DNA of 17,237 nt from Gamarada debralockiae (lineage: Eukaryota; Ascomycota; Leotiomycetes; Helotiales; Hyphodiscaceae), in contig NXFV01000475.1 of NCBI GenBank assembly GCA_002803225.1, positions 1-17,237 of the forward strand, written 5' to 3'. The position numbers were made by a program, and so were the translations under genes. Below are positions 9,271 through 17,237 of the stretch, piece by piece. Every line of letters begins with the position of its first letter. The first letter of the stretch is position 1. The notes under the pieces were generated by a model, which was not told the origin of the DNA, did no database searches, and saw only the letters and a list, made by a program, of their open reading frames with translations.

Positions 9271-10794
9271 ATGGCTTCTCAAGAGACGCATGCGGCTGGG
9301 CCAGCCTTGCAAGGTATGGTCTCGGGCGAGGATGGTCACACAAATACATCAGTCAACAATGCAGTTCTAACCAGAACAACTTCTGGGCCGGAAATTGATG
9401 TGAGAATCATTGAGGATGGTAGTAATTCCACTATTGATTCCGATGATAGAGCAACTTCGACGATGATTCTGGAATTGGAGGAATGCTTCAAAGCCGAGGG
9501 TGGGGAGTTTTCAATCCATTTTTGTTTCATCGAAAAGACGCGCCAGCTGAAAGTTTACCAGGACCAGCACCTATTCCGTTCGACCAAGTGTGTATGAGTT
9601 TGTAGAAGAGAATGGAAGAACGTATCATAACTTTCACAATGGAAGTAGGTTCCTTCTTGGTGAACTTGAGATGATTGCAGACTGATATAGGTTTCGCAGA
9701 ATATTTGATTCCAAACGATGAGGTTGTACTCGGATTTCTATACTCATTCTCTTCAAATCGTCCTCCTGCATATCGTGAGTCTCAACTGAAAAGGTATATA
9801 GCTGATAAGGTGGCATTTAGCTGGAAAAGGACAGGCTGAATCTCCAGAACCACCTGTGGCTGTTAACTCTGGATGGTAAACTGCATCTCGCTCCATTTTC
9901 CACTCCGCCGAAGAGAGTACTCGACATAGGCTGCGGTACCGGGATCTGGGCGATCGAATTTGGTAAGCTGCGGATTTTTCTTGAGTCCAATGTGAGTTTT
10001 CTTTTGGGCCTTTTAACGCCTTCAAAGCGAATCGATATCCCTCTGCGCACGTCACTGGCACCGATCTTAGTCCTATACAGCCGGAACTGTACGTATCACT
10101 GTCCTGCGTACTTCTCAATTTCTATTTCGGAGCAAAGTTCTTACAAACCATTAGCGTTCCTCTAAACTGCCATTTCGAGATTGACGATGCTGAAGATGAG
10201 TGGATGTTCAGCGAGCCATTTGACTACATCCACGGCCGCGCACTCATGAACTGCTTCAAAGACATCTCAACTGTATTCGCCAGTGCTTTCAAGAGCCTCG
10301 CTCCCGGTGGTATCTTTGAGATGCATGATGGATGCATGCCATTCCGTAGTGCCGACGGAACCCTCGAAAACACAACAATACTGGACTGGTGTCATAAGAC
10401 GCTCGAAGGCTCAAGCAAAGTCGGACGTACTTGGGCGGATCCGAGGAGCTATAAAGCGATTATGGAGCAGGTGGGGTTTGTGGATGTTAGGGAGACGAGA
10501 TTGAAGTGGCCGCTGAATACGTGGCCGAAAGATCCGAAATTGAAAGAGTTGGGGATGTGGGTGAGGGAAGATATGATGGAGATTCTGCCGGCTGTGAAAA
10601 AGGTCTTTACGATGGGTCTTGGGTGGTCAATTGAGGATGCGGATTCTTTTGTGGAGAGAGCGAAGGCGGATCTTATGAACAGGAATATCCATGGATGGGT
10701 CGACATGTAAGTTCCTTCTAGCTCAACTCAAAGAGACTGGCTAATATTTGTTTAAAGTGTGGTAGTTTATGGACATAAACCCGCCATCTCTTAA
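9271..10794 (+). CDS. LaeA-like SAM-dependent methyltransferase
   Basis: The proposed model is join(9271..9506,9562..9644,9700..9722,9821..9962,10028..10088,10155..10706,10758..10794), 377 aa. An in-frame ATG at 9073 would give 443 aa, but leaves only 28 bp after the GNA1 stop. Introns 2-6 are well supported because each restores conserved protein (GKYLIPNDE, RLNLQNHLWLLTLDGKLHLAP, DIGCGTGIWAIEFA, GTDLSPIQPE, FEIDDAEDEW, the C-terminal VVVYGHKP). Intron 1 (9507-9561) is the only phase-compatible choice I found, but its GTTTTC donor is poor. The SAM-binding motif I is DIGCGTG at residues 149-155. The disordered acidic/Ser N-terminus followed by a Methyltransf_23-type domain is the layout of LaeA/LaeA-like proteins, many of which influence or sit in secondary metabolism. 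No metabolite cluster is visible here. The substrate is unknown. Confidence 0.85.
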
Positions 10795-10871
10795 AGCGGT
10801 TGCCAATTATCCTGTTGCGTGGTCTCAAACGTACGCTCAAATTATCACTACTTTACTCTGCCTTTGCAACT

Positions 10872-12540
10872 ATGTCTTCTCAAGATTCTTTCTCAGAGCA
10901 CTTTATTGATAGGGACCCTTCATTGTCACCATCCTCTTCATCATCACTACCCTCTTTATCATCACCACCCTCTTCATCATTACTATCAGTGGATCCAGAG
11001 CAACTTCAGGCTAAGCTAGCTAGGCCACGCACTTGCTGGGTATTTAATCACATGCCAGATGAGGATCCGAAGACCAAGTACTGGAATCTGACCAATGGGA
11101 GAATAGAGAGGATATGTAAGTATTGTCCTAAGAAATACCTTCTTAATGGTGGAACTCGATGCCCTAAGGTTCACCTGCGGGCCATACACAAAATCGACGA
11201 GAACATCTCCTAGGGATAATACGGTCAAAAAGCGACAGCTTTCTATGGAAGACTCACTTACCATGGCCAAGAAACACCCCTATGCTCGCCGTCGTCTTTC
11301 TAGTGGTCTTTCCAGTGAGCATCTGGCCTATCCATCAATCCTGATATGCTAGAAAGGCTATATATTAACTTTATGGCCTCCTGCAACATATCCTTCCGCC
11401 TGATAGAGTGCTCTGCCTTCCGCAATTTGCTAGCGTACTTAAATGAGGATTCTGAGGTATGGCTCCCTACCAGCCATAACACTATTAATCTCTGGCTCCT
11501 TCGACAGCGAGGTCACGAGAGAGAGCGGATTAAAGCACGCCTTTTAGAGCTCTCGTACTCGAATCCATCTATCACTTGATCTCTAGACTGCTCCTAATCA
11601 CCTGACCATCCTAGGAGTTGTTGCCACCTTTATATCAGAGGATGATGTCCTAGAGTCATTTGTCCTAGCTCTCTCTCAAGTTAAGGGAGACCACTCTGGT
11701 GAGAATATTGCCAAGTATATCATGGAGGTCATTCAGGACTGGGGGATCGCCGCCAAGCTTGGCTACTTCCAGATGGATAACGCCTATAATAATGATACCA
11801 TGATGAAACACGTCTCAATTGGTAAGTTTCCCTAATTAATCTATGGAGTTTTACTGACTTTGCCAGGTTTAATTACCCATCAATCTAGGAAGTTCAATGA
11901 ATACGATCCAGTCCATTATCGAGTGCGCTGTCAGGGCCATATAATCAACCTTGCCGCCAACGCGTTTCTCTCTGTTACAGACCCTGACAACATGAATTTA
12001 GACACACAGTATACAATAGAGGAGATGGAGCACTGGCGGAAGTTTGGTCCTCTTGGGAGACTTCATAATGTGGCTGTCAAGATACACGCATCACCCCAGT
12101 TATATCACCAGTTCCTAGTGATATCACGTGGTAAGACTCTCCCTCAGGATAATTCAACTCGATGGCTTCTTGGGCAAAGACTATTACAAGAGCAATTGAA
12201 TTAAGGGGACCAATTGAGCAATTCTTGACCTTGTGATGGAAGACTCAAGTGATAAGCTATCACCAGAGGACTGGGAAATCCTTGCAATTGTGAGTATTCT
12301 TCTTGAGCTTCGAATATTCCTACAAATATAATTAGTATTGAACGTTCCTTGAGAAGCTAAACCATACACTTAAAGCACTCGAATCAATGACCTCTACACT
12401 TGATAATGTACTCCCTGCAATGGATTTTATCATGGAGCTCTTCTCCATTATATAATATTCAATCTGCCACGAAGCACGATATGCTGAAAACCGGAAGTCC
12501 TTCCAACTTCATGCTCTATAGTATCACGTGAGACAAACTT
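10872..12540 (+). pseudogene. Broken hAT-family transposase with BED zinc finger
   Basis: The ATG at 10872 opens a frame with a Ser-rich N-terminus and a BED-like finger: WVFNHMPDEDPKTKYW, then CKYC (Cys pair), then the RCPKVHLRAIHK His pair. Frame shifts follow near 11195, near 11340 and after 11560. Later blocks are typical of hAT: SLDL followed by a TAG where DLW is expected (11584-11586), LTILGVVATFISEDDVLESF, GDHSGENIAKYIMEVIQDWGI, GYFQMDNA (catalytic Asp), and RCQGHIINL (the CxxH signature). A 45-nt intron (11822-11866, GTAAGT, CTGAC, CCAG) is still recognisable. Another frameshift falls near 12165 and another after 12220. Similarity fades by about 12540, before the C-terminal dimerisation domain. 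No terminal inverted repeats or 8-bp target duplication were found, so the 3' end is truncated. It begins less than 80 bp after the methyltransferase stop. Confidence 0.88.
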
Positions 12541-14229
12541 ATTTTTGTTGCACATCCGTATCCCCAGCAGATGGCATGCGACGTATGTGGTTTAAGCAAG
12601 ATTTCGAAGTGAGGCTGAGATAACTACTCTCTTTTATCTTGGTCTATACCGCGAAATCTGCACGCGCTGCCACTTTTCGATTTACGTCTTGTACTGCGGC
12701 GAAATAATGCAACGGAAAGTGAATGAAGCAATGGCGATGACGATAGAGCTGTGCTTAGTATATGGAGCCCATTTGAGCCTCTTACGGTGAATGGACGTTC
12801 GTGCAATTAAGACAAAGTCATGACCTAAGGTTAAAGTCGCACTTGCGTTCCAAAGACCCTGGGCTGGGGCGGTAGGAGGAACTTTACCCGATATGTCGAT
12901 TACTCAAGTACTCACAGCAGCGTTTGACTTCAATGGAACCAGTGACAGCATTTGCTTGGACTCCTATAATGGCCTTGAGCACTATGCCACACTGGTTGAC
13001 GGCGACTACCTTGGCTGGGGCGATGATTACGAGAGAACATACAATGCCAAACTCAACCAGATCGGCGGAACCGACTGTTTCGCAAATACTGCATCCCGCC
13101 AGAGTGAGAACGGAACAACGGAGGTCACTTTGAAGAAACGCCAAAACAATGGCAGTAGTGGCCCTACGACAAACCCATTGGCGCCGGATCTACCCTCTCT
13201 TTCTTACCTACTTCGCAAGGACCTCTATAATGGCGATACCCCATCGATAAATTGCGCGGCGTGCGGTACGTGCAGTGTCTCAATAGAATTGAGAGACTGC
13301 TGCGGCTGTATTTGGCTGGCCCTGGAGCAAGACCTCACTGGTGCCATTCCCTTGGATGGTGACTGGGAATTCGCATCTCCAATCAAGCGCTCTATTCTTG
13401 AACCCAATGAGATTGATTATAGGGATGAAAGCGTTGCAGATTCTTCCTTACACTCGTTTAAAGAAAGAGCTCTCGCTAGTGGGGTCTCTTCTGGGCAGAA
13501 AACGATCACAGCGTGTGAATTCGAATGGACGAGTGAATACTACCTCGCCTATCCTGACTTCTTCAAAGACCCGAGCAATCAAATCAACTTCGACGGGAAC
13601 TTCGTCGACGTTAAGAAATACTTCCACAACTCGTCGACTTCTTGTACGAGCTTCGATGTAGCCCAGTTTACCTCCTACGATAGGATATATCCCTGGCCGG
13701 CTTTTGGAACCCGAGGAACGGCGTACCATCAAACTTATGAGACGGAGCATGTTTTTGAGGGTCAGACCATATCTCGGTTCTTCAGTAACTGGCTTCCATT
13801 CTCTGCAGCTACACCACGGCAGTGCTTCTGGATTTAGTCATACTTCGGTCTCGCCTCGCCACAGTGAGGGCAAAATGCCAATGGAGGCTACAACTCCTTT
13901 GGAGGTCTTCTGGTCGATGAACTTGGATCCGTCGACCACCAAGGTAGGCTAGCAATCTTTTTGGATCGTCCCAACGGCCACAAAGGCAGATTATTCCGAG
14001 GCATTACGGCTATTAGCGCAGGACGATTTGGGGAGGAACCAGCAGGTGATGCACAATTGACGATGGCGAGAGAGATTGGGATGATATTCACCTACATGAA
14101 TCTGGATCCTGTTTGGCAGTCCTTTTGTGACACCTACAACGGCATTCTTACCCAGTTGGAGGCTTTCGACGCTTGGTATCCTACTCATACTGGTGTGCAA
14201 TCAAGCCTTGCGACAGAGTGGCCACTCTA

Positions 14230-14266
14230 AGAGTTGTGGCTATTACTCTCCGCCCACCTAAGCGAG
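14230..14266 (+). repeat. Left 37-bp terminal inverted repeat of the Tc1 element
   Basis: It pairs with 15537-15573 in inverted orientation. The inner 25 bp (14242-14266) are identical; three mismatches lie at 14234, 14237 and 14241. Two of the three are T here versus C in the other copy. Confidence 0.93.
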
Positions 14267-14348
14267 GACCATGAAAATGACCCCCTAACTTATATAAATC
14301 ACTACAATTCAAATAATAATTATTTTAAGCCTAAATTAAAGTCCTAAA

Positions 14349-15455
14349 TTAATTAATAGTAGCTAATCCACGCACTTCAATTACATCCTCAATTTTATAA
14401 GTCAATTGCTTTGTGTAGTACCGAAAGTCACGTGGGTCTACTTGGTCCCAAAGCTTTTGCAACTCCCTATATATATCTTCCCTATTTTTCGGCACATAAG
14501 GCAATTTCTTGAGCTCTTCTTTTATCTAGCGCTAGACCTTTTTAATTAGGTTTAGATCTAGCGAAGAAGGAGGCCAAGTAAACCCTCTAATCCTATACTA
14601 TAGTCGAGGGAGTCGAGCGTTCCTTATATATACCTTAGACCTATCTTCTATAAATATATACTCCGGACTTAGCTAGTCAAACAATAGGAAAACAATAGGT
14701 TATAAGACTTACTAAAGGTACGCCTTAGAGTAAATTCCCTTACGCTTAAGAAGCTTCTTTAAGAAGACTAATTCCGACTTATAGTCCTAGCCTATAGCCC
14801 CCTAAATCATGACTAAGAACTGTCTAGAGCGATATATCGACCGCATGTAATTCGTATAACGTTTTTCGTTTATACGGCGTATTACTTAGATCCTACTGCA
14901 CTTTCTAACCTCAAATATAGCCTCGTCTAACTATATAACCTTCCTCTAGTCTCCTCTAATCCTGCTATCAGTCCTGTATACTACCTAATCTAATATCCTT
15001 TACTACTTATAGCTTAAAGCGAAATCCAATTGTTTTTTAGCTTGTTTGTGTGATATGTAGGGTCTCGGGCACGCGATACAGCGATAGTAGCCTACGCGAC
15101 GTAGTTCTCGACGAATAGTTCTAGTAAAGGCTTTGACTCTTAGCTAGGCTTTGACTTACTTAAATGATAGTTGGCGCGTCGACTAATCTTTTGTGATATA
15201 TCGAATGCAACGGTAGATCTCACGAATAGACATTAAATACGGCTTGTAAACTTTGCCTTTCCGTGATCTGCGGTAGTGTTCTTAGTGTAAAATGTCCTAA
15301 ATAGTACGTCGAGAGACACTAGTCTTTAAGACGATATTGCGCTGCGAAAAACCGAGGCGGCTTATACCGCGTATAATTGCGCGCGCAGGAGTAGGCTATT
15401 CTTCGTTTTCTTTCGGAATATAAGGACTTGATAAGATTATATCACCTATCTTCGA
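14349..15455 (-). pseudogene. Tc1/mariner transposase, full length but riddled with stops
   Basis: Read on the minus strand, the N-terminal region has a helix-turn-helix of the RAIIRGISRLGFSQRNIV type, then a second HTH-like block. The catalytic core follows: a strand beginning IxGAIGY with the Trp codon replaced by TAG, a motif around IEDRSKVY containing the second catalytic Asp, and PPSSLDLNLIKKV carrying the third Asp (the SPDLNPIE box). The C-terminus ends EVRGLATIN with TAA at 14349-14351. Many in-frame TAG/TAA codons sit where Trp or Gln is expected, and few if any indels are needed to follow the frame. This points to point mutation by RIP, not gradual decay. The start is unclear; about 15455 is an estimate. 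Confidence 0.88.
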
Positions 15456-15536
15456 TTTAGTGATAATTAGGTAGAATGGTTGATGAATTAATTAATTTAC
15501 AAAAGTAAGTGTCACAAAACGCGTCGCGTCGCGATA

Positions 15537-15573
15537 CTCGCTTAGGTGGGCGGAGAGTAATGGCCCCAGCTCT
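15537..15573 (-). repeat. Right 37-bp terminal inverted repeat of the Tc1 element
   Basis: Inverted partner of 14230-14266, immediately followed by the TA duplication at 15574-15575. It is GC-richer than the element's interior. Confidence 0.93.
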
Positions 15574-15648
15574 TACATCCGGAGAGAGTTGGACATGGTC
15601 GTGACGAACGCGAGATCAAACTTGAAGGTTTTGAACCAGTACAGATAG

Positions 15649-15972
15649 CCTGCCGGTGCTCTATACACCAGTCGATGGAATACAATTATGGCTGTGAATG
15701 GTGGAGAAATTCAGAAGGTCAAGCTGGAAAGGACGGATATTTGTAGAAACCTCCCGGCTTCAACAGCGGGGCCTTTCACGGGGTAATATGTAAATGATGA
15801 CTTCTTGTATCATTTTTAATGAGTACATTATCCTAATGACTACATCATTGCTTCACGGATCTAAAGTGTGTGACCTTCTACATCACAATTTGCGGTACAC
15901 TGGCAAGGTCAAGATCCTAGTGACTGCAGCATCGTTTCACTAATGTATCGTTGCGACTTACTACATCGCGAA
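15649..15972. other. Intergenic region between two convergent gene ends
   Basis: No gene was found. AT-rich stretches occur around 15785-15840. A weak imperfect direct repeat (16 of 21 bases) links 15836-15856 and 15920-15940, and several ACTACATC-like words recur. An open frame to TAG 15744 overlaps the C-terminal exon of the split gene in another frame and is regarded as a shadow. Confidence 0.5.
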
Positions 15973-17016
15973 TTATGGTATATTTGCAGGATCAAAATCC
16001 TTCAGGTTGTCGCCCTCCACCTCATAACCTTTTGAGACCAAAAATAATTCTACATCCCTCCTTAGTTCAGCAACACTTCCATAATCCTGCATCCAACACC
16101 TCCTTGTCATATCCCCCATCAAATCACTGGCCAGATTTGGGAAGATCTGCTGGCGCACCAAAGCCTTGGTTTCATGGTAGTTGGCATTGTCTTGCGGCAG
16201 TTGGTTTGTCATGAGCGTATAAACGAATGTTCCCCAGTCGAACAGATCACTTTTAATATCTGGTTTTTGGACTAGTGTGAAGCGAAAAATTTGACTCGTG
16301 TGACCTCCGGTATTTAGCTCGCCGAATCTAGAGACATCTCGAAGTGAGTAACGGGCCACTTGCCGTATTTGGGATTGTGCCTACTCATCTCTGAATTCTG
16401 CAGCCATAAACCCTACAAGCGACAGAGACAAGTCCTTCGAAAGCCAACACGTCCTCATATTGAGGTCATTGAAAATGATATTATGTGAATGAACAAAAGC
16501 AAGGCCAGAAAGTGCTTGTAAAGTCCAATTGAATATCAATGGCAAATACGATACACTGGCCGTATCCGAACGATACAAATCTTCCTCGTGCTTGGTAAGG
16601 AATTCCACAAGGGTAGGTCCGGTGGGCTTCACCAGCACAGGCAGCCCTGTCCATGCATCGCGGGCCACATATCTTATAAACGAAGTCAGGTTTGATCATG
16701 AGAAGAAATAGAAGACATACCGCACGATCCTGGGAGAGTCCTCGCCAATCTGCTCATAAGCAATGCAAGTTTTGAACAAGCTTTGTGCTGATGACTGGTC
16801 GCGCCAATACTCATCTTTATCGTCGCCGTTATACTCTCGTGGCAACAAGATTAATGAGTCTTCGTCAATGGGCGTAGCTGTTGTCTCCTCGTTGGGGCTT
16901 GCGAAGGATTGGGGATGACCTGAACCTCGAACCAGAGGAGTTGGTCGAGGGTCATTTGGTGGCTGAGGTGGCTGGTAGTAGGGGTGTACGATCTGCCTCC
17001 AGGTTGTTCGTGCCAT
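15973..17016 (-). CDS. Protein kinase-like protein, probable pseudokinase
   Basis: The model is complement(join(15973..16327,16385..16672,16721..17016)), 312 aa. Introns of 48 nt (GTATGT, CTGAC, TAAG) and 57 nt (GTAGGC, CTCTAG) both keep frame. An in-frame ATG at 17088 would add 24 residues. The N-terminal 70 residues are Pro-rich. The C-lobe of a kinase fold is visible: a helix-E-like region followed by VHSHNIIFNDLNMRTCWLS (residues 159-177) as the catalytic loop, LSLVGFM (182-188) where DFG should be, SDLFDWGTFVYTLM as subdomain IX, and MTRRCW as subdomain XI. The catalytic-loop Asp (168) remains, but the HRD His is Phe, the Lys and Asn that follow the Asp are Asn and Thr, and the DFG Asp is Gly. 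No VAIK-type lysine is evident in the short N-lobe. It is likely a scaffold or allosteric protein, or a highly divergent enzyme. It appears intact. Confidence 0.8.
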
Positions 17017-17237
17017 TTTGAAGATATCAGATTCATGCTTGATCGATGAGGAAGTTATAATGGATGTTGCGATTATTTCTCGTCGCAAGGAAGATGGGAG
17101 AGGACAGAAACTTGAAGTTGAGGTTTCGAGGGGAGCAGCACGTCGCGAGGCTTACATAACCGAGGTCGCTGAGGTCACCAGGGGTTGCACTAGCTCGTGA
17201 GACAGTGGTACATGATAAGCGAAAACCGCACCAAAAC

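Larger units (their letters stand above)
14230..15573 (-). mobile_element. Tc1/mariner transposon, 1,344 bp, RIP-mutated
   Basis: The element is flanked by TA duplications at 14228-14229 and 15574-15575 and has 37-bp terminal inverted repeats with 34 matches. The transposase lies on the minus strand and spans almost the whole interior. Its sequence is strongly AT-rich with very frequent CTA/TAG, unlike the LTR, the hAT and the LINE nearby. The stops correspond to TGG-to-TAG and CAG/CAA-to-TAG/TAA changes, i.e. CpA-to-TpA on one or the other strand, as RIP produces. It inserted into the coding sequence of the 12619-15648 gene. Both ends are structurally intact, so it could still be mobilised in trans in principle. 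Confidence 0.92.
12619..15648 (+). pseudogene. Large fungal protein, C-terminal region (GH18-chitinase-associated type?), split by a Tc1 transposon
   Basis: Coding-like segments lie at 12619-12807 (TGA inside at 12724-12726), 12824-13784, 13869-14229 and 15576-15648. They use two frames upstream and one consistent frame from 12824 on. A change of frame falls between 12807 and 12824. The next interruption, with TAG 13835-13837, can be removed in frame as an 84-nt GTAACT...GAG intron (13785-13868), although that acceptor is weak. The segments carry RPWAGAVGGTLPD, a Cys-dense CAACGTC...CCGC stretch, a TEHVFEGQ motif, a VDELGS...RLAIFLDRPN block and FCDTYNGILTQLEAFDAWY. I associate this set with C-terminal regions of very large fungal GH18-type chitinase-like proteins; no GH18 catalytic motif is present. 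The Tc1 element at 14230-15573 sits inside a codon. The 5' part is missing next to the hAT relic. Product assignment is tentative; the pseudogene status is solid. Confidence 0.7.

Noticed and set aside
14246..15559. A shorter Tc1 element with 21-bp ends and TA at 14244-14245 and 15558-15559
   Set aside because: The inverted similarity extends outward to 37 bp with only three mismatches, and the outer TA pair restores a host codon, so the outer boundaries are correct.
15562..15746. Open frame with several Cys and Trp ending at TAG 15744
   Set aside because: It overlaps, in a different frame, the C-terminal exon that is restored when the Tc1 element is removed; the latter explains the sequence better.
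15836..15940. Imperfect 21-bp direct repeat
   Set aside because: Only 16 of 21 matches, no flanking structure, and no additional copies of comparable quality.
1..17237. A CRISPR array, prophage or bacterial-type defence system
   Set aside because: The window is eukaryotic (spliceosomal introns, fungal families), and no spaced direct repeats or bacterial genes are present.

Overview
The window looks like a piece of a filamentous ascomycete (Pezizomycotina) nuclear genome. The evidence is short GT-AG introns (mostly 45-68 nt) with CTRAY-like branch points, a LaeA-like methyltransferase, a fungal alpha-glucoside-type sugar porter, and decayed fungal transposons. One transposon carries stop codons in the TpA contexts expected of repeat-induced point mutation (RIP). 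A leotiomycete-like origin is only a guess. No bacterial features, CRISPR array, rRNA or convincing tRNA was seen.

Layout. 1-472 is AT-rich: a three-copy 46-bp tandem repeat and a 255-bp solo LTR with a perfect 5-bp target duplication. 914-2829 (+) is a Cys-rich glycosylated membrane protein gene whose 3' end may carry a 1-nt frameshift. 2830-3932 has no recognisable gene. 3933-4839 is a degraded Tad1-like LINE relic. 5087-5671 (+) is an unrecognised ORF interrupted by one TGA. 5878-7804 (-) is a five-exon MFS sugar transporter. It is divergently arranged with GNA1 (8454-9044, +), which is followed by a seven-exon LaeA-like methyltransferase (about 9271-10794, +). These three are the intact core of the window. 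10872-12540 is a broken hAT transposase. 12619-15648 is a pseudogene of a large Cys-containing fungal protein, probably the C-terminal region of the GH18-chitinase-associated kind. 15973-17016 (-) encodes a kinase-fold protein that lacks key catalytic residues.

The most striking structure is the 1,344-bp Tc1/mariner element at 14230-15573. Its 37-bp terminal inverted repeats are nearly perfect, its TA duplication is exact, and its transposase is full of RIP-type stops. It sits inside a codon of the 12619-15648 gene: removing the element and one TA copy restores the reading frame at a TAC codon. The host gene's apparent stop codon is made of the TA duplication plus the first base of the transposon.

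How the genes relate: GNA1 makes N-acetylglucosamine-6-phosphate for chitin and glycans, and the divergent transporter probably imports alpha-glucosides. They share a 649-bp intergenic region, but nothing in the sequence proves co-regulation. I found no clearly new multi-gene system. The window is best read as a small island of intact genes between layers of transposon relics of different kinds and degrees of decay.
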